Positions 36,382 through 44,792 of a DNA stretch of 64,000 nt are shown here, one piece after another. Position numbers and translations under genes: made by a program. Location: NCBI GenBank assembly GCA_016932075.1, contig JAFGDP010000083.1, positions 34,566 through 98,565 on the forward strand. The letters run 5' to 3'. The notes under the pieces are model-generated. The model worked only from the letters and a program-made list of their open reading frames with translations, made no database searches and had not been told where the DNA came from. Origin of the DNA: Chitinispirillaceae bacterium (GTDB lineage: Bacteria; Fibrobacterota; Chitinivibrionia; Chitinivibrionales; Chitinispirillaceae). Each line of letters begins with the position of its first letter. Position 1 is the stretch's first letter.

Positions 36382-37415
36382 TCCTCCGATTTCCAGTCAA
36401 AACGCTGAAGTTTGCCCATGACGGTGGTAATAAATGCCGCGGTTTCAAACATCGTTTCCTCATACGACTTGTACACGCACAGGCCAAGATCAATACACCG
36501 CTGCTGCAGGCGCGTCACCAGTTTGTCGATATCGTACTTGCGTTGCATGGTCCACATCGAAACGCTGGTTATGATATGGCGGCGGTGCGTACGAAGAAAG
36601 GTCGCTGCCGGTTCCTTGTACTGCAGCGTCCCGGACCGGGCTTTAAATATGCGCACCAGCCCCGGATCATAGTACCCGGGAAAGTCTTCTCGGAGAGAAC
36701 GGCGTTTGCGTTCGTAGTACTCTTTGAGTGTTGAACGCATGCGGGCGGCCGACCACAGCATCCGGCCTTTGGTGACTGCCGGAGGCTTTGTTCCCACCGA
36801 CGACATGAGATGGTCAACGTAAAGGAGCTTTTTCAAGGCCGGCCATCCCCCGTACTTTTCCTCCCATGCGCGACCGGGAGCAAGCCACACCGCAAACGTC
36901 TCGGCGAAATCCTCATCAGGATGCGACTGGGCATAGTTGTCTTTCAGGTGAACCACATACCGGCGAGAGTAAGGCTGGGGGCTGTACGTGGACAGATAGG
37001 GCGTGGTGAACGGGCCGAACAACTCGCGCCACCGCGTCCGGCGATAAAGACAATAGGCGTAATTTATGGCATGGCCGGTTTCGTGTCTGAGAAGCTGCAT
37101 GCACCAGGCGTCAGTTTCGCCTTCCGCCTCGAGCATCATCTTTTTTTCCAGGTGGGTCAGGCGCGGATGGGCCAGGTAGAATGGTATGCCCACCATCGGA
37201 ACACCGTCAGGTACCAGCCACTCATCGGTAAGGTAACATGGCGGACGAAACAGGATGCCTTGTTCCTCGAGTTCATGGTACAACCGCGCTATGCGCTCTT
37301 CAAGTGCTGAACCTTCGATCGAGAGATTGAGATCGCGAATGCGGGTCTTGAGAAGATCTTCTTCGGACAGTTCATCGATAGATATTAACAGTCGCTTTTT
37401 CTCAGGTTTTACCAT
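36378..37415 (-). CDS. Putative zinc-binding metallopeptidase (HETGH)
   Basis: This 345-residue protein has no signal peptide. The motif MQLLRHETGHAINYAY near residue 115 is a gluzincin-like HExxH variant (HETGH). A candidate third zinc ligand lies in HPDEDFAETFAVWL about 60 residues further on, where glutamates and an aspartate are conserved in such families. The N-terminal part (IRDLNLSIEG) and the positively charged C-terminal helical part are of unknown role. The gene is first in a two-gene operon and is followed by an ATP-grasp ligase through a 4-base overlap. The pair suggests that one protein removes what the other attaches, but this is inference. Confidence 0.75.
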   Translation of the reverse strand: MVKPEKKRLLISIDELSEEDLLKTRIRDLNLSIEGSALEERIARLYHELEEQGILFRPPCYLTDEWLVPDGVPMVGIPFYLAHPRLTHLEKKMMLEAEGETDAWCMQLLRHETGHAINYAYCLYRRTRWRELFGPFTTPYLSTYSPQPYSRRYVVHLKDNYAQSHPDEDFAETFAVWLAPGRAWEEKYGGWPALKKLLYVDHLMSSVGTKPPAVTKGRMLWSAARMRSTLKEYYERKRRSLREDFPGYYDPGLVRIFKARSGTLQYKEPAATFLRTHRRHIITSVSMWTMQRKYDIDKLVTRLQQRCIDLGLCVYKSYEETMFETAAFITTVMGKLQRFDWKSEE

Positions 37416-37530
37416 GAGTCCGTTTATGGGCGGTTCCTCGCGTGAATGGGCTTCAGGCGGCCAATCTTCACCCTTGCGAAAAAAAATCAGGCACTTTACT
37501 GGTCGGCCCGTCCCTTACCAATATACTACT

Positions 37531-37559
37531 ATTCTACACCTTCGGTCCTGCTTCTTCAA
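37531..37559 (-). promoter_or_regulatory. Candidate promoter of the metallopeptidase / ATP-grasp operon
   Basis: On the minus strand TTGAAG (37559-37554), 17 bases, then TAGAAT (37536-37531), about 115 bases before the ATG. Confidence 0.4.
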
Positions 37560-37655
37560 TAAAATGAACTTCTTTCAATGCGGTGGTATTTGACTGGCCC
37601 ACTCGGCGTTTTATCGCTTGCTGGCTTCCCCGCGATAGTTGTTTTTACCGGATAA

Positions 37656-37696
37656 TAAAACAGGCGGGGGGCCTTTAAAAGCACCCGTGCCTGTTT
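37656..37696 (-). terminator. Terminator of the SAP-domain gene
   Basis: AAACAGGC and GCCTGTTT form the base of a hairpin whose inner arms (CGGGTGC against GGCCCCC) also largely pair. The minus strand continues as TTTTATTAT. It lies 24 bases after the stop. Confidence 0.6.
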
Positions 37697-37719
37697 CTAT
37701 GATAAGCAAAGGTGTCAGG

Positions 37720-37902
37720 CTATTTTTTCAGGCACTCGTTTCGCCATGAACATTTCATTTCATCGCACTTGTTCTTTGTCTTGAAACAGGGGCTGTATCC
37801 CTCGTAGGTCTGGATCTGCCGGATCAGGTCGGTACGGTTGGAAGCCGGCTCCATTATACCCAGCTGTTTTGCCTTGCTGCGGACATCGGCTAGTTTTATC
37901 AT
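37720..37902 (-). CDS. SAP-domain miniprotein with C-terminal cysteine motif
   Basis: This 60-residue protein consists of a SAP helix-extension-helix domain (MIKLADVRSKAKQLGIM to RTDLIRQIQTYEG), which in known proteins binds DNA or RNA. A short tail contains four cysteines in the pattern CF-KCDE-KC-W-EC. This two-part layout is seen in many small proteins of anaerobic bacteria and may bind a metal through the cysteines. GGAG stands 12 bases before the ATG. It is a single gene with its own terminator. Its physiological role is unknown. Confidence 0.8.
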   Translation of the reverse strand: MIKLADVRSKAKQLGIMEPASNRTDLIRQIQTYEGYSPCFKTKNKCDEMKCSWRNECLKK

Positions 37903-38160
37903 GGCGACGTCTCCATGGAAAGAGTGGTGTGAAAAAAAAGAGCAAAGAAAATTAATTTATCATTCCGGACAGAATGCGTCAATACCTTTTATGTCAATAA
38001 TCGAACGCGCGATCAAGGCCGTCGTGCGGACAAAGGGCCATTTTCAGTTGCTTGCCAGCCAAACGACATGTTATTTTTCTACGTCTATCTTAATCAATGC
38101 TACGACGATCCTATTCCCGTATCATTTTCCCTGGCCAGTAATGATTCTACCGGAGGTTAC

Positions 38161-40248
38161 ATGAAGAAATACCAGGCCGCATCGATCCGGAACGTCTGTC
38201 TCCTCTCGCACGGCGGTGTGGGCAAGACCTCGCTTCTTGAGGCCGCTTGTTTCACGGCAAAAGCCACGTCAAAACTCGGTAAGGTGGCAGGCGGTACCAG
38301 CATATTCGATACCCGCAGCGACGAAAAAGAACGCAAGATGACTATCTCGACCCACCTCGGGTTCTGCGAATGGAACGATACGAAAATCAACATTCTTGAC
38401 ACGCCGGGGTTCCTCGATTTTCTCGGTGATGCAAAGGCCGCTCTTCGCGTGGCCGAATCGGCCATCGTACTCATTGACGCGCAGGACGGCATACAGGTCG
38501 GCACCGAGCTCGTGTCCCGCCTGATCGACGAGGCAAACGTGCCCAGACTGTTTTTCATGAACAGCATTGACAAGGAAAACGCGGATTTCGTGAAGACCCT
38601 TTCTTCGCTCAAGGAGACCTACGGCACGTCGGTGGCCCCGCTCACGGTTCCCATCGGAAAGGGCCCGGCATTCAAGGGCGTGGTAGATCTGATCAGGCGG
38701 GAAGCATACGAATACGCAAGAGAGGGGAGCGGCATCGGCACGAAAGCTGCGGTTCCCGACGACATGAACGCCATGGTGGACGAGATGCGGCAGGCGCTCA
38801 TGGAATCAGTGGCGGAATCCGACGAAACGCTCATGAACAGCTATTTTGAAAACGGCACGCTTACCGACGAGGAGCTGAAGCAGGGCCTGGCAAAGGGGTT
38901 CTCCGGGGGCGCCATCCAGCCGCTGCTTGTCGGCTGCGCGCTTGCCAATATGGGCGTCGACCAGCTGCTCAGCGCCGTTGCTTCGCTGTGTCCGGCAGCC
39001 GACTCGCGCGCCGAGGTCGGGATCGTCGAAGGCCAGGAGCCCGTAACACCCTGTTCACCAAAAGGTCCAACGCTTGGATTCGTGTTCAAGACGCTTTCCG
39101 AGGAACATCTCGGCGAGATCAATATCGTGCGGGTATTTTCCGGTACGATCGCAACAGGACAGGACCTCTCAAATGTCGGAAGAAGCACCACCGAGCGGAT
39201 CGGCAACATGTACTTTCTGCGCGGCAAGGAGCGCGCCGATACTCAGGAGATCCCCGCGGGCGACATCGGCGGGCTGCTCAAGCTCAAGGATACCCACACC
39301 TGCGATACGCTGGCCGATAAAAGCGTTTCTTTCCGCGTTGCGCCGGTCGTGTTCCCTGAGCCGCTTGTCAGTATTGCGATCAGGGCGAAAAAGAAGGGTG
39401 ACGAGGAGAAGATCTCGGTCGCCATAAACAAGCTGCATGAAGAAGACGTCACCTTCACCTACCGGTATCATTCGGATATCCGGCAGTCGATCCTGTCGGC
39501 CATGGGCGATATACAGATCGAGGTGATCCTTGATAACCTGAAAAACCGTTTCAAGGTCGAGGTGGAGCGGGCGCAGCCCAAGATCTCCTACCGCGAGACC
39601 ATCACCAAGCCGGTGAAGTACGTGGAATATACGCATAAGAAACAGACCGGCGGCGCCGGGCAGTATGCGCGTGTGTTCATCGACCTCGAACCGCTCCCGC
39701 GCGGCAGCGGCTATGAATTTGTTGACAAGATCGTCGGCGGCGTGATCGACCAGACGTTCAGGCCATCGGTCGACAAGGGCATTCGGGCCAAACTCGAAGA
39801 GGGAATCATTGCCGGCTACCCGATTGTTGACGTGCGCGTGTCGCTTGTTGACGGAAAGACCCACCCGGTCGATTCAAAGGACATCGCGTTCCAGGTGGCG
39901 GGTCGCGAGGTGTTCAAAAAGGCGTTTGAAATGGCAGGGCCGATCCTTCTCGAACCGATCGTTGATCTCAACGTCACGATTCCGGACGAGTATACCGGCG
40001 ATATCATGGGCGACCTGTCGTCGCGGCGCGGAAAGATTGGCGGCATGAACCCTGACGGCAAGTACCAGTCCATTGTCGCAAAGGTGCCGGCCGCGGAAAT
40101 ACAGAACTATTCGACCACGCTCAGGTCCATCACCCAGGGACGCGGTTTTTTCAGCAAATCGTTTTCACACTATGAGACCGTGCCCGTAGAACTGGCCAAG
40201 CGCATCATCGAAACATCGGCAAAAGCCGAACAGGCATCGTCGGAGTAA
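38161..40248 (+). CDS. Elongation factor G-like paralogue
   Basis: This 695-residue protein has the five-domain EF-G layout. The ATG at 38161 is chosen for its CGGAGG site at a good distance; a longer frame from 38068 adds a non-homologous stretch. The P-loop is HGGVGKT (17-23). The switch II motif is DTPGFLDF, with Phe84 where true EF-G has the catalytic His. The guanine motif reads NSID instead of NKxD. Domain IV (TGGAGQYARVFIDLEPL) and the C-terminal DLSSRRGKIGG segment are well preserved. Such paralogues (FusA2 or EF-G-2 type) are known but poorly understood; some lack normal GTPase activity. It is not near rpsL, rpsG or tuf, unlike the housekeeping gene. Confidence 0.9.
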   Translation: MKKYQAASIRNVCLLSHGGVGKTSLLEAACFTAKATSKLGKVAGGTSIFDTRSDEKERKMTISTHLGFCEWNDTKINILDTPGFLDFLGDAKAALRVAESAIVLIDAQDGIQVGTELVSRLIDEANVPRLFFMNSIDKENADFVKTLSSLKETYGTSVAPLTVPIGKGPAFKGVVDLIRREAYEYAREGSGIGTKAAVPDDMNAMVDEMRQALMESVAESDETLMNSYFENGTLTDEELKQGLAKGFSGGAIQPLLVGCALANMGVDQLLSAVASLCPAADSRAEVGIVEGQEPVTPCSPKGPTLGFVFKTLSEEHLGEINIVRVFSGTIATGQDLSNVGRSTTERIGNMYFLRGKERADTQEIPAGDIGGLLKLKDTHTCDTLADKSVSFRVAPVVFPEPLVSIAIRAKKKGDEEKISVAINKLHEEDVTFTYRYHSDIRQSILSAMGDIQIEVILDNLKNRFKVEVERAQPKISYRETITKPVKYVEYTHKKQTGGAGQYARVFIDLEPLPRGSGYEFVDKIVGGVIDQTFRPSVDKGIRAKLEEGIIAGYPIVDVRVSLVDGKTHPVDSKDIAFQVAGREVFKKAFEMAGPILLEPIVDLNVTIPDEYTGDIMGDLSSRRGKIGGMNPDGKYQSIVAKVPAAEIQNYSTTLRSITQGRGFFSKSFSHYETVPVELAKRIIETSAKAEQASSE

Positions 40249-40313
40249 ACAGCCGCGCGCCGAATGCGCGTGCACATTATTCCCCTCAACGACCGGCCGC
40301 CGCTACCGCTCCT

Positions 40314-41363
40314 ATGACGTATCTCAAAACCATCGAATGGGCTGATCAGGCAGCGGTTATTGTTGACCAGACGCAACTACCCGCAAAACTCGTCTACGAA
40401 AAAATCGAAACTATCGAAGCGATGCGCGACGCGATCAGGACGCTCAAGGTGCGCGGCGCGCCGGCAATCGGCATCGCGGCGGCGTTCGGTCTGTATCTTG
40501 GCGTTCGGGAGGTCGACGATTCGTCGTCTCCCGAAGCGTTCCTCGCGGTTCTCGACGAAAGAGTGGCATACCTCGCTTCAAGCAGACCAACGGCGGTGAA
40601 TCTGTTCTGGGCGCTGAAAAGGGTGAAGGAAGCCGCCGGCGCGTACCTGCGCCAGGGGAGCAGCATTGACCGGGTCAAAGCTTCGGTCCTGGGCGAAGCC
40701 CGGGCCATTCTCGAAGAGGACCGCCGTATGTGCCGCAGCATAGGGGAGCACGGTGCGGCGCTCCTTCGTGACGCAAAGGCGATCCTTACCCATTGCAATG
40801 CCGGAGGCCTCGCGACCTCCCAGTACGGCACCGCGCTCGCGCCGGTCTATGTGGCCGCGGAGCAGGACCGGTATATCCACGTGTACGCCGATGAAACCAG
40901 GCCGCTGCTTCAGGGGGCGCGTATCACCGCGTTTGAGCTGCGCCAGGCCGATATACCGGTCACGCTCATCTGCGACAACATGGCGGCTACGGTCATGGCT
41001 CGTCGGCTCGTGGACGCGGTGGTCGTGGGCGCGGACCGCATTGCGGCGAACGGGGATACGGTCAACAAAATCGGCACGTACGGCCTCGCGATTCTCGCCC
41101 GGCAGCACGATATTCCCCTGTACGTTGCCGCGCCCTCATCCACGTTTGATCTTTCCCTTCGGTCAGGCAGGGAGATCCCGATTGAGGAGCGCGACAGCAG
41201 GGAAGTGACGCGGTTTTCAGGACACCCCATTGCTCCGGCCGGAATCAACGTGTTCAACCCGGCGTTCGACATGACCCCGAACCAGCTCATTACCGCGTTC
41301 ATCACCGACAAAGGCGTCATCGAACCGCCTTTCCTGCAGAACCTGCAAAGCGTTTTTGCGTAA
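40314..41363 (+). CDS. mtnA: S-methyl-5-thioribose-1-phosphate isomerase
   Basis: This 349-residue enzyme isomerises 5-methylthioribose-1-phosphate to the ribulose form in methionine salvage; related proteins use ribose-1,5-bisphosphate. Family motifs are all present: VRGAPAIGIAAAFG near residue 44, ILTHCNAGGLAT with the catalytic Cys near 162, DNMAATVM and VVVGADRIAANGDTVNKIGTY with the catalytic Asp. PLYVAAPSSTFD follows. The length is normal. No clear ribosome site precedes the ATG. The next gene (cold-shock protein) starts on the base directly after the stop. No other methionine-salvage gene is nearby. Confidence 0.95.
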   Translation: MTYLKTIEWADQAAVIVDQTQLPAKLVYEKIETIEAMRDAIRTLKVRGAPAIGIAAAFGLYLGVREVDDSSSPEAFLAVLDERVAYLASSRPTAVNLFWALKRVKEAAGAYLRQGSSIDRVKASVLGEARAILEEDRRMCRSIGEHGAALLRDAKAILTHCNAGGLATSQYGTALAPVYVAAEQDRYIHVYADETRPLLQGARITAFELRQADIPVTLICDNMAATVMARRLVDAVVVGADRIAANGDTVNKIGTYGLAILARQHDIPLYVAAPSSTFDLSLRSGREIPIEERDSREVTRFSGHPIAPAGINVFNPAFDMTPNQLITAFITDKGVIEPPFLQNLQSVFA

Positions 41364-41588
41364 ATGCCCATGCCCCGCGGAACGGTCAGATCATTCGACT
41401 ATATCCACGGTACCGGGTTTATCGATCCTGAGGATGGATCGGAGAAGGTAAGGGTTTCGTACCGGGAGATCACGACTGCGGGATACAAGGTCCTGCATGA
41501 GGGACAGACGGTCTCGTATGACCTGCATTGCACAAGCCGCGGACCGCGGGCAAGAAACGTGGTGCCTGTTATGCAGCGCGGTCGTTAA
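41364..41588 (+). CDS. Cold-shock-domain protein, divergent
   Basis: This 74-residue protein is a single OB-fold of the cold-shock type. It shows the opening RGTVRSFDYIHGTGFIDPEDG, in place of the common GTVKWFN-x-KGFGFI. The middle VRVSYREI corresponds to RNP2 (VFVHFSAI), with the aromatic residues partly replaced, and the end is GQTVSYDLHCTSRGPRARNV. Loss of the FVH aromatic pair suggests weaker or altered nucleic-acid binding. It starts on the base after the mtnA stop, so it depends on mtnA translation. Its last 20 bases overlap the tail of a small gene on the opposite strand. Confidence 0.8.
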   Translation: MPMPRGTVRSFDYIHGTGFIDPEDGSEKVRVSYREITTAGYKVLHEGQTVSYDLHCTSRGPRARNVVPVMQRGR

Positions 41589-41733
41589 GGAAGGGGTGCT
41601 TGATGCGCCAGTCGCTCGCAAACTTACGGATCCAGAGAAGCGCAGCGATCTCTTCATCAACCTGTTCGCCGGTTACCTGCTGAAGATAGTACTGGTACTT
41701 TTTGATCTCATCGATCTGAAGGTAATTGTCCAT
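41569..41733 (-). CDS. 54-residue hypothetical protein, convergent with the cold-shock gene
   Basis: On the minus strand an ATG at 41733 opens a 54-codon frame ending in TAA at 41571-41569. The product starts MDNYLQIDEIKKYQYYLQQV and continues with an acidic and then aromatic segment (EEIAALLWIRKFASDW) before a basic end. It looks like a compact helical protein. Codon use is like that of neighbouring genes (many C- or G-ending codons), unlike the arginine- and serine-rich shadow frames of the region. GGAG lies 12 bases before the ATG; a TTG just downstream of that GGAG is in frame too. It is too short for many gene finders. No family is recognised. Confidence 0.55.
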   Translation of the reverse strand: MDNYLQIDEIKKYQYYLQQVTGEQVDEEIAALLWIRKFASDWRIKHPFLNDRAA

Positions 41734-41957
41734 ATTTTCATACAACTCCGGTACTGTCCAGAAATGTTGAACTTATTCATTTTATCGGCACCGCAGGCAG
41801 AAAGATTAAGCGATTAAAGTTCGTTTAAACTATTATCTGAAGTGTAATTATTATTTATATGCATAGCAGAATGTTATTTAAGATTTTAAAGGTGGCTGAT
41901 AATTATCTTGAGCTTTTTCTATGCAAATAGTATCTATGAGTAGAAACAAGGAGGGAC

Positions 41958-43832
41958 ATGGAACTGCTTCTGGTACCGCAGGCCAAATCTCTTGTCGTGC
42001 ATGAAGGCTGTTTTCATCTGCATGGCCGTCACCTTCGGCTTGATCAGGCATGCGCTGATGAAGGGGTGAGCCGGATACTTGAATTGATGCGTGTCGAACT
42101 GGCCGAAGAACGGCACTGTGTGATGACATCGGGTCAGGACAATGGAGTAAAAAACGGCACCATCAGCATAGAGGAGAGCGGTTCAACGCAGGCACATGAA
42201 TCATACATGCTTCGCATTGATCCGGACCGGATCACCCTCCGGGGCGGGGGAAGAGCAGGCGCGTTTTACGGCGTGCAGACGCTCAGGCAGCTCATTAAAA
42301 GCAGCGGACCGTTTTTACCGTGCCTGACGATCGACGATTCGCCTGATTTCACCCATCGAGGCTTTTATCATGATGTCACACGGGGAAAGGTGCCGACGCT
42401 TGCAACCCTTTTCTCGCTTGTTGATATACTTGCCTCATACAAGATCAACCAGTTGCAGCTGTATGTGGAGCATGCGTTTGCGTTCAGCCATATTCCGGAG
42501 CTGTGGAGCGGCAAGGACCCGCTTACTCCCCGGGAGATACGGGAACTCGACCGTTACTGTCAATTGAACCATATCGAGCTGGTGCCGTCGATCGCCACCT
42601 TCGGCCACCTGTACGAATTGCTCAGGATCAAGCGGTTCGAACACTTGAACGAACTCGATCTGCGGGCATCTGTACTGCCGCACAATCTCTGGGACCGCAT
42701 GGCCCACTATACGATTGACGTCAGCCGGGAAGAGAGCTTTGTTTTGATAAAAAGCATGCTCGATGAGTATCTGCCGCTGTTCTCATCGTCAAAAGCCAAT
42801 ATCTGCTGCGATGAGACCTTTGACCTTGGAAAAGGAAAGAACCGGCAGCGCGCCGCAAATGAAGGGCCGGGAAAATTGTATACGGATTTCGTCACAAAGC
42901 TTATCGGTGTGGTGCGGTCCCACAACAAAACCCCGATGCTCTGGGGGGACATGGTCCTGCGCTATCCGGAGTTATTAAAGGAATTTCCTGCCGATACGGT
43001 ATTTCTTAACTGGTCCTACGATCCCGATGTTACGCCTGATGCCAGTGCGGTCTTTGCCAGATCAAACGTAAGGCAGTATGTATGTCCGGGCGTGCATGGG
43101 TGGAGCAGGTTCGCAAACGACATCAGGAGCGCCACGCTAAACATCAGAAAAATGTTGGGTTACGGAGTTTCGTTCAAGGCCTCCGGCGTGCTTACGACCG
43201 ACTGGGGCGATTGCGGGCATGTTAATTTTCTGTCAGGCTCGTTTCACGGCATGGCGCTTGGAGCGGCACTGTCGTGGAACGACAGTTCTTACCCTGACGA
43301 TACCGCTTTCGATACTGCTTTTTCCGTGTCGCGCTGGGGTAAAGAGTCAGACCACGCCGCTTCGTTGCAGCGGGAGCTTGGCAGTCTCTGTTTTTATCAC
43401 TTCGGCAATATGTATGCATGGGTCAGCGGTATCGAAGGAAAATGGAACAGGGAGAGAGACGTCCGTACCTATGATGCTGCAACTCTTGTACGCAATCATG
43501 CACGCTCATGCGCCGTTGAAAAGGCGTTTGGCGAGTTAACCGGCCGTATGCATGACAAACCCTGGAGGCAGGATTTTGATGAACTGCTCTGGGGCAGCAG
43601 GGCGATCAAATGGTCCCTTGAGCTGCTCTCTTTTAAAAAAAATGTTGAATTCGGCCGCAAGGAGTGTCCGGCACTGTTCGGGTCCGCCTCTCTTCTTATC
43701 GAACAGGGAGAGCAGCTTTGTGAGGCATTCACACGCCTGTGGCATGAGAGAAACAAGGAGTCTGAGCTGAAAAACATTACCAAAACCTTTTCAAAAATGT
43801 TTGAAAAAATCCGGGTCATAGGCGGTGTATAG
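41958..43832 (+). CDS. GH20 beta-N-acetylhexosaminidase, apparently cytoplasmic
   Basis: This 624-residue enzyme has the GH20 layout. An alpha/beta N-terminal domain (about 1-115) ends at GRAGAFYGVQTLRQLI. A TIM barrel follows, beginning HRGFYHDVTRGKVPTL. The catalytic Asp-Glu pair is in NICCDETFDLG near residue 286, the position of the usual DE motif of substrate-assisted catalysis. The last ~150 residues are helical. The N-terminus (MELLLVPQAKSL) has no signal peptide, so the enzyme should act inside the cell on imported amino-sugar oligomers or recycled cell-wall fragments. AAGGAGGG lies very close to the ATG. The upstream 220 bases are A/T-rich without a strong promoter match. Confidence 0.9.
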   Translation: MELLLVPQAKSLVVHEGCFHLHGRHLRLDQACADEGVSRILELMRVELAEERHCVMTSGQDNGVKNGTISIEESGSTQAHESYMLRIDPDRITLRGGGRAGAFYGVQTLRQLIKSSGPFLPCLTIDDSPDFTHRGFYHDVTRGKVPTLATLFSLVDILASYKINQLQLYVEHAFAFSHIPELWSGKDPLTPREIRELDRYCQLNHIELVPSIATFGHLYELLRIKRFEHLNELDLRASVLPHNLWDRMAHYTIDVSREESFVLIKSMLDEYLPLFSSSKANICCDETFDLGKGKNRQRAANEGPGKLYTDFVTKLIGVVRSHNKTPMLWGDMVLRYPELLKEFPADTVFLNWSYDPDVTPDASAVFARSNVRQYVCPGVHGWSRFANDIRSATLNIRKMLGYGVSFKASGVLTTDWGDCGHVNFLSGSFHGMALGAALSWNDSSYPDDTAFDTAFSVSRWGKESDHAASLQRELGSLCFYHFGNMYAWVSGIEGKWNRERDVRTYDAATLVRNHARSCAVEKAFGELTGRMHDKPWRQDFDELLWGSRAIKWSLELLSFKKNVEFGRKECPALFGSASLLIEQGEQLCEAFTRLWHERNKESELKNITKTFSKMFEKIRVIGGV

Positions 43833-43858
43833 GAATTCCCGTTTTCAAATCAATATAC

Positions 43859-43887
43859 TTTACCTTTCGTTAAAAAATTTGTACAAT
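43859..43887 (+). promoter_or_regulatory. Candidate promoter of the response-regulator / Nudix pair
   Basis: TTTACC (43859-43864), 17 bases, TACAAT (43882-43887), about 50 bases before the ATG at 43936. Confidence 0.45.
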
Positions 43888-43935
43888 ATGCAATGCAAAC
43901 GGATTTAGCATTCGAATAAACGCTGTCGGCCCAGT

Positions 43936-44343
43936 ATGAGAATCCTGATTATCGACGATTCGAGAATGGCGCGTTATGTGCTCGTCAGACTCCTGCACAA
44001 CCTTGGATACAAGGACGTCGTGGCGGTCGAATCAGCCGAGGAAGGACTGCGCAGGCTGCAGACCGGCAGATGTGACCTGATTTTGCTCGACTGGTACCTT
44101 GGCGGCATGTCGGGCCTTGATTTTCTGCGGCGAATCCGGGAACATCCGGAGACCAGGCATATCGCGGTTGTCATGGTGACCACCATGCATGAGCGCACCA
44201 ATGTCATACAGGCGCTCAAGGCCGGGGTCCAGGGCTATTTTTTCAAGCCGGTCACCGCGGAAATGATCGAGCCAAAGCTTCGTGAAATCGAGTCAAAGAT
44301 TGCGTCCGCGACCGGCAGCAACGCAACGAATTCTGCCGGATAA
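43936..44343 (+). CDS. Single-domain response regulator (CheY-like)
   Basis: This 135-residue protein is one receiver domain. The acidic pair is IIDDSRMAR (Asp8-Asp9), the phospho-acceptor lies in LILLDWYLGGMSG near Asp54, the conserved Thr is in VVMVTT, and the Lys is in YFFKPVT. The last ~15 residues are a short polar tail without an output domain. It probably works by protein contact after phosphorylation, like CheY or Spo0F. The partner kinase is not adjacent, though two hybrid kinases and a kinase stub occur elsewhere in the window. The Nudix gene follows. Confidence 0.93.
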   Translation: MRILIIDDSRMARYVLVRLLHNLGYKDVVAVESAEEGLRRLQTGRCDLILLDWYLGGMSGLDFLRRIREHPETRHIAVVMVTTMHERTNVIQALKAGVQGYFFKPVTAEMIEPKLREIESKIASATGSNATNSAG

Positions 44344-44356
44344 TATTTTTATTTGC

Positions 44357-44758
44357 ATGAATCCCGGTGTCATTCCCCAGGCTGGAGCCATTGTCTATAA
44401 AATGGAAGATGGAGTGCCCCACGTGCTGCTCGTGCGCGCGAAACGGAATCCCGGAAACTTCATTTTTCCCAAAGGCCACGTTGAACCGGGCGAGACCGAG
44501 GCAGAGACAGCGGTACGTGAGCTTCATGAAGAGGCCGGTGTCAGGGGCACGGTGCTGGGCGATGCCGGTTACTGCTCGTATGTGCGTGACGGTATGGCCT
44601 ATGGGGTCAGGTTTTTCCTGCTGCGGTATGAGGAGACGCTCCATGAAGGCGAGATGGGCCGTGATCCCCGGTGGTTCCCGGTCGAACGTGCGTGCGCAAC
44701 ACTCACCTTTGCCGATAGCAGGGACCTGCTGCGCTCCATGAAGTCCCGCATGAAATAA
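44357..44758 (+). CDS. Nudix hydrolase
   Basis: A protein of about 133 residues with a complete Nudix box GHVEPGETEAETAVRELHEE-AGV (G-x5-E-x7-REUxEExGU), which binds magnesium and hydrolyses nucleoside diphosphate linkages. The core IPQAGAIVYK and FIFPKGHV resembles the Ap4A/diadenosine-polyphosphate hydrolase group. The ATG at 44357 is preferred because it lies just after the regulator's stop; an ATG at 44282 would add a non-conserved extension overlapping that gene. No strong ribosome site is visible, which fits translational coupling. The actual substrate is not predictable. Confidence 0.88.
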   Translation: MNPGVIPQAGAIVYKMEDGVPHVLLVRAKRNPGNFIFPKGHVEPGETEAETAVRELHEEAGVRGTVLGDAGYCSYVRDGMAYGVRFFLLRYEETLHEGEMGRDPRWFPVERACATLTFADSRDLLRSMKSRMK

Positions 44759-44792
44759 TGGTCCCTGCAGCGAGGAAAACAGTATTTCACTC

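Larger units (their letters stand above)
37416..37719. other. 304-base intergenic stretch between the metallopeptidase and SAP-domain genes
   Basis: No credible gene is seen. It holds a promoter candidate for the metallopeptidase gene (37531-37559, minus strand) and the terminator of the SAP-domain gene (37656-37696). Confidence 0.6.

Noticed and set aside
38068..38160. N-terminal extension of the EF-G paralogue
   Set aside because: Not part of the EF-G fold, and the ATG at 38161 has a strong CGGAGG site.
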